Assembly: GCF_051020985.1 (NCBI RefSeq)
Contig: NC_135001.1
Span: 12,641,896-12,705,895, forward strand
Length of the DNA stretch: 64,000 nt
Origin: Nomia melanderi
Taxonomy: Eukaryota; Arthropoda; Insecta; Hymenoptera; Halictidae
Reading direction: 5' to 3'
In this document: positions 35,520-48,937 of the stretch, in pieces
Layout of the letters: every line of letters starts with the position of its first letter
Numbering within the stretch: the stretch's first letter is position 1
Position numbers and translations under genes: made by a program
Notes under the pieces: generated by a model
What the model was told of the DNA's origin: nothing
What the model saw: the letters and a program-made list of their open reading frames with translations, nothing else
The model's database searches: none

Positions 35520-38500
35520 TGGTTTTCTAATGTTTCTGTGGATTTTGATTTAACGGTATGCGAGGAGTCACGGTGTCTTTTTAACTATTACGTGATATGG
35601 AACATCAGTTTAATATTTTCTGTTACAAAACAAAATATTGTATTTTAATAAAGAAATATTTTTTCTTACTTAATAACTATTGACAGAATTTATTATGAAC
35701 GTAACCTAGAATTGGTTTATTTTTGTGTTTGTTATTGGGGCATTGATTAGAAATTGAAACGTGTGCACCAAGAAGTGAAAATAAATGATGAAAGTTATAT
35801 GATTGCGCGAAGAATATAATATCATGAAAATAATTATTTCACAGATTGAAATTTGAAGAAAATCTCAAAAATTTAATTTTTTAAAATAAAATATCTAATT
35901 TTTTCTTGTCAGTTTGAATGTTAGGTGTCAACTATTATCTATAACAAGGAATATTTACTCTAAAAGTTATCCCTATGACATTTGATATTATTCATTGACC
36001 TAGAGATTCCTCGATAATCTATTTCTTTAAAATATTTCGTTTTCACCCTTTCGTCAGCTAATTTATGCAATCTAACATAAGAAACAATTCTATTCTCTAT
36101 AAATTTGATTAAGTTCCAAATGAAATGAAAAGGATTGTCACAATTCATGAAACTTTGAACTGATCTGAATGATACAACTATAGAAAGGCGTGAACGCTAT
36201 AAGCACATAAAATCAGTAGTTTAATCATGACGTAAGCGGAGCCTTAAAAAAATTTTAGATGCATATAGCGCACAGCGGAATTCAAAGAACATACCGCAAG
36301 CAAACCTACTTCCTCCTTCCCTGACTCTATATTCGCCATATGTAAGTATATACATGCATACCGTTCAGCGTTCAATGTTCTTTTGCTGGCAGAGTTCCGC
36401 TATTCGCGATACTACTTTTCTATAATCTCCTGCCCTTACCGATAAAGGAAAGCCGTTCGGTCGACACGAAAAAGTAGGTATTTAAGGCTCGACCCGAACA
36501 ACGAAACTGCCTGCATTAATCCCAAACCAGTAATATTTCGTCAACATAAAAATCGCATCTACTATTTATGTAGTTCATTTCATTATATTGTTGTGCAGCC
36601 TAATTTATTAATTTGGTAAAGGAACGAAGAAGATTTTGTTTCTTTTGTAACCTTAATTTAATATTGAAGAATATTACTGAAATGATTATAGTCCAGTGAT
36701 CTAGATTTAACACTGTAGTTTAACGTTAGCTTCGAAAATCTTTCACCATCGAAGAACTGAATTTCTTGTAGGAATATTTTAGATGACTTTTCTCATATTT
36801 TTTAAGCAATTTCAAAGGTAAACTTCACTTTATTTAATTACTTAGATTATATTAAGTCGTGTAGCTATTGCTCAGGTTTTCAACAAATTTCTGTCATTTC
36901 TAACATTCACTTTTGTATCGTAATACAAAGGCAACATTAAGAAAGGAGATAAATAGAAAAAACGTTCTTTTATAAATCTAATGTAATTGTTTCAATGAAA
37001 AATCATTTCGCAACGCTTTCCTCATTGAAACTTGCATTTCTTACCACTTAGCCGACAAAAATACCAGTTATATTTGAAGTGCTCCCGTTTCTATTTATAA
37101 GACCAAACCGAACCGAATCGCATCTCGCGTAAAAAGTAAAAAAGCCTGTCCAACTGACCGCTAAACCACGGGCTCCAACGTTATTCGCGTTCGACCCTGT
37201 CTTTCTGCGACTAATATACTGATACACCCACACACGGTGACGGAAACGTGTCTCATCTGTGGAAATTCTTCGTTGAGGTGGTACATGTAACCACCGTTTT
37301 TAATAATCTTATTGGGTTATATCGTAATCAAGGAGTTATCGTTCATTGAAAATCTTCAAATGAAAAGTTCATCTCACTCGACAATGAATTATTCAATGTT
37401 GGCACACTATTTACATCTTCAGACCCGAATTTAAGCCACCTGAACATATTTTGTTATTACTTTCAATATTTCACAATTGGAATTAAAATTTACACAGGAC
37501 AGAGTTGTTTTTTATCAGGCGAGACCTAATTGGCGGTAACCTGAACAAATAGGATAGAGAATCGCCTCGGGTATGATCCCGTAAAATTCTAAAACAGACT
37601 ATAAAAGATATTATTAGGTAACTGTGGTAGAGAGGTTAGGTTGACACATCATGCATGAAGCGAGAGGTTGCGAGGAAATTTTCAAAAAACCTCCATGCAT
37701 AAATTTCAATTTACACAAGGAAGAGACGCAAAATGCACCTATTTATGGTAACTGTTGGTAAATTAGGTCTGTATTTCTGCATTTTGAGTTCAAGATATCG
37801 TTCCTTGAATTTCTTGACAGTAAAAGTTATGTATCGTACTTATAATAAATTGTTGTCTTCGGGGAATTAGTTAGATTTTAATTAATGTATTAATAACAAT
37901 GGTAATAAACGAATTGTGGGTTTTTGCGACTTTATGTCGAATATAATGAAATACGAAACAGAATTAAATTCAATACTGTTTTGTGTTTAGTATTAACGTA
38001 TTAGAATCAGCAACAAGGCAATTTCCTTATTTTTCAATTTAACCTTTGTGAATTACGGGGAAATGTTGTTTTGTGTGAAGATACATAATACACTTATAAT
38101 ACATAAAACAGTTTCGTTTATTCGTGGCCATTAAAGGGTCATCAATTTGAATATTTTTTAATAAATCCAATCATACTTGTTTATATGATTACTCAGACAA
38201 CTCGTAACCAAACTGGACACATCTTCGTGCGTTGGCGAACAGGTATTTAGATACCAGACTCAATATCTTGCGACACTGTCCAAAATGGCAATAGTGATTT
38301 GTTACGTTAGCAAGCGAGAAAGTTTAGTTGGTAATAAATTACATATGATGCGCCGTTTTTCTTCCAATCTATTTATAATTCATCAAACTTCAATACAACC
38401 GTGTTTCTAACCGTAACTAACCAATACATAACAGAACATAACGATCAATTTCCGTGTCGAATTCGAATTTAAAAAGCATATAATATACTATACAATGTTT

Positions 38501-39600
38501 AATGTTACAACTTTTCGTCAACGAAACGACAGATTTTTGTACCGATTCGTGTGGATCGTGAAAAAATTAGCTTATACGATTTAATTAAACAGCAGAAAAT
38601 TTCCAGATTATTCCTGTTGGCAATTTGTGAATCATTGGTCGTCCGAGGCCCTTACATTTCGCTCATCTGAATGCGAGATGAGTATTCGTGGAAAATTCAT
38701 AAAGTTCGTGCTTGCCCAAGAATAAATTTAGTGACGCGCCGTTGGAACATTCCCGCTTTTCTTTTTATTTCCTTTTCATCTAAGAGAGCTCATTGTCAAA
38801 GCAACGCGACGTTCGAATAACTAAGGGCGCCAAGTGAATTGTTGTCTGACATTTTGATATTATCTGTAGATTCGTTTTCTCTTTTCTTCTAGAAGAAAAC
38901 GTTCGGTGCTATATAATCAAGGATACACATACGAGATAATAAGAAAATATTCGAACGCTGCTATGTAAATATTGAAAAATGTGTAGGAAATCATTTTAAT
39001 TACCAAAAGGTACAAACATATGTTGACACGATTTCATAAATATAAATGTACATTCTATAACGCTCTTAGACATGTTTAAGTCTATATACTCATTTATTCA
39101 TTGTTGCATCCGAAAACCTTACTATGTATATATTTTATTTTGTAATATCTATCTTCATAATCGTTCTCCTTCGTCGCAAAGGCATATTGTGTCTGTAATT
39201 CTTTGAAATAAACGCCTTTATATTTTCTGCGACATCTTAATATGGAATCTCGATAAATAGAATAGTCGGGCAAGGAAATATTTAAAGAGCGATATGTTGA
39301 AGGCAACGATTGTTAGATCAATATTAAAAGAGGAATAACGTGGGCCAATGACCAGCCGTTTCCCGCGAGATAAAACTGCGTTAGGCCAGGAGATACGCGA
39401 TGGATTCATCCTGCTGAAGACGAGTGGGTGTTTAGTGTTCTGGCGGAAATACAACGGCTGGACCGAGACTAGCTCCGGCGCTAACGCTCCATTGCACGAG
39501 TACGACAATCAAAAAGTTACTCGTTATGAAAGAATTATTAGGTGTCGGAAAAGCTTTCTACGGTTTTACCGCCATACTGATCAACAGTTGTTTGCTTTCT
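35520..39600. other. AT-rich non-coding stretch
   Basis: No supportable gene. GC-balanced patches at 36220-36500, 37040-37260 and 38620-38860 hold no recognisable exon. Confidence 0.35.
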
Positions 39601-39605
39601 TTAAT

Positions 39606-39790
39606 CTTTAACCGGTTAACTGCGTTTGACGAGTACACGGGACATCTTAAACCTTCAAATGATACTAATTCTTCCAATGACCGATTATTAATTTTTTAGA
39701 TAAACATAATTCTTCTTTGTTTCACTTTAGTTTATCGTTACTGTCCGCACAATAAGAGATTTATCAAATTAAATTCCACACTTTACGGGC
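39606..39790. repeat. Dispersed repeat F, first copy
   Basis: GGTTAACTGCGTTTGACGAGTACAC followed by CATCTTAAA, GATAAACATAATTCTTCTT and CGCACAATAAGAGAT matches 53250-53480 in order. Ends are not resolved, so the type is unknown. The TTAACTGCG start suggests another TTAA element. Confidence 0.6.
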
Positions 39791-39799
39791 TAAGCATAG

Positions 39800-41160
39800 G
39801 CGTGCGATCTCACAGAGTTCTATATAGAATACCGTGAATTTTGAAACCAGTGAAATTTTCGTTGTATCGTTGATATTATTCGTTTCTTTAAGATATCCTA
39901 AGCTATGCTAAAAATCCTAGACACTACAGAAGCATCAAGAACGGTGCAATATTGATTTTGTTTTTGATTGAAAAGTCAAATCATTAGGCGAAAGACGAAG
40001 TATCGCCAGTGGTTCTTAACTTCAAGGATAGTTCTTATTTTTTAAAAAATATATGTATGTTTGTGTTAATATTTTATTGCAATAGAAATAATATCTGTAT
40101 TATATTCTACTCTTTTTATAATTATTATAAAATTATATAAATTATATATTTATAATTCTTTCTTATAATTTTTATAAGATTGTTATATCATGGGACGAAA
40201 TCACTTAATCCTTTGGATCTTATACACCTTAAGAAAATTATGTAAAATGTATACTATAGTATACGATTAAAAACTGGACCAGTTCTGATTATTAATAGAC
40301 ATATTTAAGTTTATAACACGTTGTAAGGACGATAAGAGCATTGTGATGTCGTGCTACTAAAACTTCGGTGACGTTTAATTACATGTAGAGGAAGATTAAG
40401 TTTAATTTAGGATCAGAACTTAAAAAAGATATATTTACTTCCTTAGAAGCGTGGACAAGATTGTTAGATTGATAAAGTTTTTCACAATGCCATGGCAGAA
40501 TGTATTATATTTGATATTTAATCTTAGTTTAACTTTAATAATGACAAAAATAATAATTGCCACCATTATTTATTATACAATAATAAAGAAATGAATTATT
40601 CACTCCTAATATTATATTGCACTTCCAAATTAAAAACGAAGATAAAAAATAACTTCGTAATTTATTCAAGGTATTAAAACATAAAATGGAATATCACTGA
40701 CTGTCGGATTATTTCATTGAGGAACATACAAACTTAAACGTATTCCGTATTTTAAATGGTACAGATTACATTATTTGTTTTATAATCGATAATATTATCC
40801 CGTTTAATATTGTGTTTAAATCTTATTCTCTGAATCGCTTGAAACGAAATTGATCTGTTTGAAAATATTTATTTCTCTGGATATAATTTATTAATACTTA
40901 ACAATCCAGCTGATTTTGTAATTTAACAGAAACTCCATGCCATTTTCGTAGTGACCCTGGCGAAAATAAAAAACATTATATTATAACACTTCTTAGACGT
41001 TTGATTTCCTTTTTTAGGCCACATTTGCATGCATAACAAATAATCTTCGAATAATTTTCTTCAAATTTATTCATTGAAATATTTGATACTACAAACAGTG
41101 CCGTAGCAAAGTCTACAAAGTGCAAAGTGTTAAGTAATCATCGAGTTACGACAGTGAAAT
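39800..41160. other. Very AT-rich non-coding stretch
   Basis: No gene, RNA or bounded repeat could be supported. Confidence 0.4.
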
Positions 41161-41286
41161 AAAGTTTATTTAAGGAAATACTTCGTTTCGTGTTGATTAA
41201 ATAAATTCATATGTCACATTTCTAGCACTGAATAAAGCTGTGCCCGTTGAACATTCGTATGTATTACGGTCCGATCGGATCGACTT

Positions 41287-41442
41287 TTATACGTTGACGA
41301 TCTCATCAGTATGCGGCCGTACAAGCGGTGCTGAAAAATCGTGGCTCGTCGACGTGTATGTGAACGGCGCTTGAAGAACTTCGTCGTTCCTCGGGTATCT
41401 ATGATGAACGATCCTCGCCAGCGTATCGTCTAGTGCCAAGAG
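41287..41442 (-). CDS. Candidate terminal coding exon, unidentified protein
   Basis: Read on the minus strand, a strong acceptor (TAATTTTTTGCAG|CTCTTGG) opens a 51-codon frame that ends with Val-Asn-Val-stop (TAA at 41289-41287). The peptide begins LLALDDTLARIVHHRYPR. It is charged, mixed in composition and encoded with clearly higher GC than the surroundings, unlike chance frames nearby. A minus-strand AATAAA (41171-41166) lies about 116 nt beyond the stop. The frame also stays open upstream of the acceptor to a Met at 41562, so a single-exon 91-residue reading is possible. No family is recognised. It could also be a conserved non-coding patch. Confidence 0.35.
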   Translation of the reverse strand, partial: LLALDDTLARIVHHRYPRNDEVLQAPFTYTSTSHDFSAPLVRPHTDEIVNV

Positions 41443-42202
41443 CTGCAAAAAATTACCATTACACTGAATATAATCAATGCGCCCATAGGCGGTGGCGCAG
41501 TTGCACAAACCGCGAAATATTATGCATGCACTGGAAGAAATCGCGTCTTTGACGATAAACACATTAAATATATGTAACAGCGAAACATTCAGATAAAAGA
41601 TTCTTATGATCTTTGGAATTACTAAATTTAGAAGTGATCATGATAAAATCGGTTAGCAAAAAATGAAATAGTCGAGTTGAACATGAAAGATTGAAATATG
41701 AAATTCTGATGATCCCTGGGATGTAAGTTAACAAATATTATTTATTAATATGTACTTATTGAACTGAAAAGTTCGTTAATACTTAGAAACATTGTCAACA
41801 AGTATTGTCATAGGCGATTTATCATGAAAAATATCTTTCTTTTCTGTTTTTCTTTCAGTATTTTTTATACCAATTTGTTCGGGAGTATTTTTAATTCCAA
41901 AATCTAAACTACGCAAGAAGAAAATAAATTTTTGAATGATTTCTTTTTTACGTAATGATGTTAAGAATTGGGATGACTAAATAAAATGTTTTAAATTTCT
42001 TCAGATATTGTGACAGATTTAACGTCCAGAGAATTCAAAAGATTCTATTACAAAATACTTTCTGAAACACGTCGAATTTCTTTCTTCCTACTTTAAGAAT
42101 TTAGATACGTTGAGATACGCCGTGGACGGACAACATCGCGTGGAGGGTTCATAACCCAAAGTTTGATTAGGCCGAGATGAAATTCGCGTGCGTCATACTT
42201 AC

Positions 42203-42400
42203 GTAAAAAATTGTTGAACGATCTGAACGAAAAGAAGAATAAAAACATTGATACAGGATTATCAAAAGTGATTCAGAAGCAGACGCGGCACACCGGAAGT
42301 CACTGATTGTTCCGAAGGATGGTGACCTCTGTGTTCCTGTCTGCTGACGGTCACTCGCCTTTTTACCAATCAAGCCTACCAATCCCTCTGCTGACGTAAA
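42203..42400 (-). other. Candidate upstream exon of the minus-strand gene
   Basis: A GC-balanced minus-strand block ends at a consensus donor (TTTTTTAC|GTAAGTATG, last exon base 42203). It lies about 760 nt upstream of the acceptor at 41442. The nearest ATG inside it is not in frame with the 41442-41287 frame, so if the two join, this is 5' UTR or another exon lies between. The 5' boundary is a guess. Confidence 0.25.
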
Positions 42401-42419
42401 TTGGGCAGAAACTCGTGTT

Positions 42420-45400
42420 GCAATCGTTTGGTTGAGTTTTCATTCAGTCGAAATATTCGTCGATTCTCTATCGTCTTTCAATGTGTAAATATGTGCAGAT
42501 ATTAGAATAATTCGTGAATAAATTGCATTGTTTAATTATACAATTTAAATGAATATTTATAAATATACATGACAATGGTATGCGTAATACGTTGAGGAAT
42601 CTTTATTACTTAATAATTATGTAGAGTATTTAATAAGTTTCTTACTTTACCAGCAATAATTAATATTCTTAATTACAGTATCTTATAATAAAGATTTGTA
42701 TGCAAAAGTAAACGAAATAACTGTCAATCGGATGAGATACTGCCAACTGTATCGTTCATCAGAGAGATTTGCCGCTTCTGTATCTATTCATGCACAGTCT
42801 AATAAAAATAAAACATCAAAATAAAAATAAGAATTTATTACATCAAATACTAACGTAATAGCATTATAAATGAATGTGACAAAGTGAAAGAATTTTAGTA
42901 GAATATTGGAAGATTATGTTTTAATTCTTTAAATGAATATAAATCTATCTAAATTTTATATTATAGTTAAAACTAGCAAGTTACTTGTTCAATTAGATTT
43001 ATCGTAGAAGGGAATATTAGACAAAATGTGTAATTTGAGGACTTAAAAAATTTTGTAACAAATTGAAAGAATTAACAAGTCGCGCTATTACCGATGATAT
43101 GCGAGTATTATATCTACAGTTTTCATCATTATCGACCAACGTGTACTTCAAAAATTACATTCGTTCATCCCGATAATAAAATTTTATAATAATTTAAATA
43201 ATTTCATTTGCATTCCGAGGAAACCGATTATTCAAATATTAATAATCTTTCTGGTTTTATGTATTTTAAAATGGAATGCGTTCTTATTGGAAATATCAAT
43301 TTTATCAGGCGTCGATAAAAGGACACGGTTTATTTTAAATCTGTTTAAATAAATGGCAAGTTTAAATAGTCGGATATCTAAAGTACAATTGAAAATCGTT
43401 CATCTATTAAATACTTTTACCAAATTATTTATTTATAAAAATGAATAAAAATAATACTAATGAAACGAAGCTAATAAGCACTATTATAATCATAAATTTT
43501 AAGTATTTAATAGTACTTATTTGTAATATAGTTTTTATTATAAATAAACGTTATATGTGTATTTTGAAATGAATATTTCAATGAAACTGTTTTTCCATTC
43601 ACTCGAAAATATTGTAATACATTAGAATTAAACAAAAATCGTGAAAAATTATTTTTATATGCATACATCAAACAAGTGAAGGTTTTTTTCAGAAATTCAA
43701 AAGAAGAACAGCGTCGTCACCAAAATTATATAATAATGTTTGCATATAAAAGTAATTAATTAGAATAGTTTCTTTGCATAAATTTATCTCTCAATTCTTT
43801 CTAGTATTGGCTTTAGTCCTAACAAAACAGGATTAGAATAGTCCGGATTAGTATGTAACCTTATCGATGGAGAATGGGATTACATCGTTTATACCATCGA
43901 CGAGATATAGGATAAACTAGCCATGCAATGCAATAAATTTTTCTTCCTCGACCGTGGGGTTACGTGACTCCCTAACAATTCCCGTGTCACTTACAACGTT
44001 ACCATCAGAGTAAAAGTAAATACAAATAAATAAATAAAAAAATAGTGAAAATGAAACATTTAAAATATTTCAAAAAATAGAACAATACAACTTATTTGCT
44101 GACATATAACATTACTGTGACACTCATAGCACAAATTTTAACTTCAGTTCAGTGCAAAATGAACGAAAATGTTGAAGCACAAACGGTACAGAAAAAGAAA
44201 GAAAAAAATAATTATAAATACGTTACGCAAAGACTTACATCATTAAACATCGATATAAAAATACAATAAAGAAAAAAGTGTCTTCGTATTACTGTATTCT
44301 TAAATTTGAATCCCTTTTTTCATCAAAGAATTTCAATTAAATATGGTCCATGAGGAATTTGCATCATAATCATTTTTCGATTTCGAAATTATTTGACTTT
44401 GAACTTGCGACAGTCGATTACTTCTGAAACTGGTTGAAATGTCTTGGTTTGTGCTGGAACATGCTTGACTTCTAATCACATGCATCACAGAACCTTAATA
44501 ACTAATCAAAGAAGTCCTGTTTCCATGAAAATGACAGACTGATTGCACAAGTACTTCCGCTGCAAACCGTTATCAACCATCAAACCCTACTGTTTCATCG
44601 AATAGACAATAATCTGACCTAACGGAATTTTCTTAAAAATCCTGGATTCATTTTTCACATTTATTTCTTCGCTTATGAAGTTAGTGTCTTAAAATAAAAT
44701 TCTTAACGAATTAATATTCCCTGTCATATTTCTAATATTCTACTTTAAGTAATTTTGTTAATTTTAATGTAGAAGAAAAAACAAGGACATCACTTTTTTT
44801 TACTTCTTAGTTATGTTTTCTAAATATTTGAATGAAGTATGTTGTTAATGTTAGTAACAATTTTAAAAAATGGAAAGACTAATAATAATTATTATTATAC
44901 AACAACATATTTACGTTATAATCTTTCACAAAATTAATTACCCCTTCGTGAGTAAAGCTTCCACCACATCTGAGAGATAGAAATCTGTTAAATACGTTTA
45001 TGATGGAAACGGAAAGGACAAATCTGATAAGATAAAAATGACTGCAGTGAATGAACGCCGTGTGGGTTGTCGACAAAGATCAGCAATCTATTTCAAAATT
45101 ACATATTTGTGTTGCCTGCGGTTGAACGTTATTTAAGAAAAGAAAAAAGAAAGAGAAGGAATAACAGATAAACACAAGAGTTCGATGCACCGATGCAGTC
45201 TGTTATTTCACAGATACTGGTGGTCGCAAAACTAACTCAACCATGTAACTAATTCTATTTTTTCGAAACTTGTCGCTGCTCTTAAATCGTTAAATGGTAT
45301 TAAAAATTGATGTGTTATCGAAGTCATTTCTTATTATGAAAAAATGTGCAATGCCTATCCTAATTCACAAAAATAACAATTTAGTGATTAATTTAAAAAA

Positions 45401-45745
45401 GTACTTCCTTCGAAAACAAGTGAGATACTAACAAGTTAAAAATTAATAAACTCTTACGTTAATCCAAGTATATAGCGAATATACAAAATTTACATATTGT
45501 ACTATGCTTATCAGTGCAATATTACACGAGCACCGCACATTTCTACCAATATTGTACACATAAATATAATTCAAATGTTATATGAACGGTAAGTAAATAC
45601 CTACTTACATACTAAACGTACCACGTCCGGTCAAACAATCGATACTCCGAAATTTAAAAAATGCTATAGTTCTCTGTTCTCGTTAAAATAAATGAAAATA
45701 TATAATCCTTTTCCTATTATTCAAAAGTTACTTTGTACATTGTTT
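42420..45745. other. AT-rich non-coding stretch
   Basis: No supportable gene. A minus-strand acceptor-like site (TTTCTATCTCTCAG at about 44960-44985) is followed by only a short frame and was not called. Confidence 0.35.
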
Positions 45746-45750
45746 CCGTA

Positions 45751-45968
45751 TTAACACTAGATTTACGGAACTCGTAAATTCGACGGATATTGAATTTTTG
45801 AAACATTACTTCGCGTCAGTGTAAGACGACTTTGATTCACACAATTCTGCTAGTACACATTGCGATGCTCCGTTCTTGACGCTCTAATTCCGCGATCTAT
45901 ATGAACGAACGTTCTTCTAGGAACACTGAAATAAAGTGTAGAATAAATATCCGTAAATCTAGTGTTAA
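45751..45968. mobile_element. TTAA MITE family A, complete copy with matched ends
   Basis: TTAACACTAGATTTACGGA on the left and TCCGTAAATCTAGTGTTAA on the right are exact reverse complements over 19 bp. 218 bp in total. The ends are so well matched that this is probably the least decayed family A copy here. It is followed by a family D-like end (TACATTTAGTGTCAA, about 46037). Confidence 0.9.
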
Positions 45969-46269
45969 ATCAGCAATTGCTTATACGCCTTCTACAAAAG
46001 TGCGATCGGTAGCTAAAATGTCAGTACATTTAGTGTCAAATGAGAAACACATAAAAAATTACGTGTATCAAAACAAGAAACGCTTGTAAAATAAAACTGC
46101 AGCCACCTACCAGTGCGTATCACTGCGTTAAACAAGAAAAGCTCGAACTTCAGTTCCAAGAAACGTTGGCATAGCTTGACGAAGCCACTGCCACCGACGT
46201 AAACAAGAAAACGCATGCCGACTCAGCTCTTCGCTAAATCGGTTATCTCGTATCAAGCGAATCATAGAA

Positions 46270-46446
46270 CGACAACAGAAACACAAGGGAAAGACGCCTG
46301 AGCCGCGGAGATAAAGCGTCGAAGCGTGTGCATGTGAAGAATTCAAATAGCGTCATCGTGATAACGCAGTCTTGTGCGCGAGATAGAGGAAGCCGAGCCG
46401 AGCGGCGCGGCGCGGCGTGCGAGAACCGCGGAAACATACTTAGCCA
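46270..46446 (+). promoter_or_regulatory. GC-rich block ending in a donor-like site; possible alternative first exon
   Basis: A CpG-rich stretch (GGCGCGGCGCGGCG near 46400) ends at TTAGCCAG|GTAAGGAA (donor GT at 46447-46448). It could be an alternative non-coding first exon for the beta-glucuronidase gene or belong to another transcript. No TATA box is obvious. Confidence 0.25.
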
Positions 46447-46449
46447 GGT

Positions 46450-48160
46450 AAGGAATACCTAGTACAAGTGTCAACGAACTAATCTTTGTTTGCACGGAAT
46501 ACTAATTCGAGGTGCACACCGTCGGCCGAGCCACCTGCGGCTGCCCCCGCGTCTAATTCCGTCTAAATCACCGTGGAAATTGTTGTTGCGTGAACCGCGT
46601 GTAATTAGGGTGAATTGGACGCGACTGAAATGTGACAAACGTGATTCGTTCGCTTCCCATATACGCGGCTGACCTAAAAACTTCTTAACTGACCGCGACA
46701 AGTACCAAACAACTTCCTCTAATCAGTGAAATGGTAAATAATTGTAAGCAGGCTCACTGTATGGAAAGCGCGCGAAATATTGCGAAAATAACGGTGTACA
46801 GGCTGACCTGTTTTAGTCTACGAATGGAATTATCTTCGGAACTATTCATTACTCGATCTTTTCGCTGCGTATTTTCGAAACGTGAGCATTCATTAAAGCG
46901 TATTAGTATTACAATTGATAATAGGAGAATAATATTTAATTCGGACTCGGAAGAAATAAGTGATATTTATATTTGTTAATTTCTATTTGAAATCTTCATC
47001 GCGAGTCTGACACGATATTGTAGGGCAATGTGTTAAATTAATATAGGAAACTCTGTACAACGATACGCTTCAATATTGCGTGGTCCGTGCTGTGAAAATT
47101 ATGGTTTGATGAAGTACAAATATTTATTGAATGAATATGAAGGTGGTGATTTTTATCATTCATTTGTAGAATGTTCAAATTTGAATTAGTACATTGCAGT
47201 TAACATGCTACTAAAGTAGTTAATCGTTTAAGCAAACACTATTCAATATAGTAAACAATATTGCAATCGCTATTTCTATAATTGTGTATTTCAATGTTTC
47301 TTAAGTTAATGCATTGAGCAAAGAAAAATTGGGAATGTTTGAGTGGCTGATTAAGCTGAATATTTAACTGTTGATGATAGTAATACACAATAAGAACGAT
47401 AATAAACCAAAACGAAGTTCTCTGCGTTATAAAGCTCGAGTAATAATATTGATCCCATCTTTATTAATTGTAATGAAACAGAATGTTCCCAACGCGAAGT
47501 AAAGAACGGAAAGGATTGTAAAAAAAGATAAAGTGAACATGTAATGACTGCAGGTAACAAATTGCTTTTAAAATTGTGTTCTAACAGGTAGTTTGCGTCT
47601 ATGGACTGTGGAATTGTATACATTGCAAGATATATTATTTTTCTTTCATTAAAAAATTTTTATTCAGTTTAAATTTTCCGACATCGTGAATCTACTCGTA
47701 GGGGATAACGAGCTAAATTGGTAATGCATCATTCAATAATGATAAATATTAATGTGTTATAATCTATATTTTTTTCTCAAAAATTGAATTTCTAATATAT
47801 TTTTAAATGTTTAAATTACTTGTGCAGAAAGTTACTTACGATTAACGTAGGTATTTTGCACGTAGCTAGTGCGAAGTAAAGATCGCGCGAATGGGTTAAA
47901 TTCTGGAATTCGAAATCTGTTTTATCGATAGTTAGCACATACAGCTCTCCATTTTCTGTGTTTCCCCAAGATAAACTTTGCGTTCACCTAAAGAATTCCT
48001 ATCCTATTTTCGAGGGGAAAATCAAAAGTGTAAACAATATTTTTGTATCTTCGGAATTACCTTACCTTCAGAACTAAATTCGTCAACGTATTTCTCATAT
48101 TATTTTTCCCTAAATATTTCATTTTGTATTAAACATTCACGGAGAACGTAAAAATATGAA
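46450..48160. other. Non-coding stretch
   Basis: GC-balanced at 46480-46700, then AT-rich. No gene recognised. Confidence 0.35.
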
Positions 48161-48164
48161 GCAA

Positions 48165-48450
48165 TTAAATAATTTTTCTACATTCTCTACACTTTCTAAT
48201 TTCTCCAAATTTTCTCCAATTTCTCTGAATTTCACAAATTTCCCTACAATTTTTCTAATTGTTCTAATTTCTGTAAATGTCTCTAGTTTCTCTGGAATTT
48301 TCAAAATTCTCTAAACTTTCTAATTCCTCTAAATTTGTCTAACTCCCCTAAATCTTTCGAAATTTCCTAAACCCCCTAAATTCTTGGAAATTTCCAAACT
48401 CCTCCAAAATCCTCGAAAGTCTCTACGTTTCCTGCACTCGCTAAATTCCG
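48165..48450. repeat. Pyrimidine-rich degenerate TTTCTCTAAATT array
   Basis: Over about 285 bp the plus strand repeats TTTCTCTAAATTT-like words (TCTCCAAATTT, TCTCTGAATTT, CCCTAAAT and others) without an exact period. It lies immediately upstream of the GUSB core promoter region. Confidence 0.65.
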
Positions 48451-48581
48451 AAAATTCGTCTACGCGTTAAGACACCGTCCGGTTCGAGAACCTCCCCCGC
48501 AACAGCGAGCGGCGCGCGAAAAACGAAGAGCGTTATCGAGGCACGGCGCGTTGTTTACGGCCGCGGGCCGCGGACACCCGG

Positions 48582-48589
48582 TATATAAG
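48582..48589 (+). promoter_or_regulatory. TATA box of the probable GUSB promoter
   Basis: TATATAAG sits in a sharply GC-rich context. A start site 25-40 bp downstream (about 48610-48625, where an arthropod-initiator-like GCAGTC occurs at 48621) would produce the non-coding exon that ends at 48937. Confidence 0.5.
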
Positions 48590-48612
48590 AGCAGCCTAGT
48601 CGGCTGGCGAGG

Positions 48613-48937
48613 CCCAGAGTGCAGTCTGATGGGATAGGTATAACCGATTCTCTGGTCTAGTGGCGTGTAAGATCTCAACAGGAGAGAACGTGCCAAGTTT
48701 TAACAACGCGGTGTTACGATGCCGCGTTGACCGCGGCCGGAAACAGAGAAAACCGCCGCAGAACCGACCACCTTCCTTTTGTCCGGGCAACTCGTGAACG
48801 AACCGCGCGAACAAACGAAAATCCGCCTCGAAAAGAAACCAACAAAAAAAAAGTAACGGGCGAGGAAGAGAATCGTTCCGTCCGTCCGTGATGCGAGGAA
48901 CTCATCCGACAAACCTTCGGGCCTGACACTTGCACAG
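48613..48937 (+). other. Probable non-coding first exon of GUSB
   Basis: A GC-rich exon-like block ends at an excellent donor, TTGCACAG|GTGAGTGAG. ATGs inside it (for example at 48629, 48719 and 48890) open only short upstream frames that stop before the donor. The next suitable plus-strand acceptor before a coding start is at 56897-56898, giving an intron of about 8 kb. Assignment to GUSB is by position and strand; the exact 5' end is not known. Confidence 0.45.
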
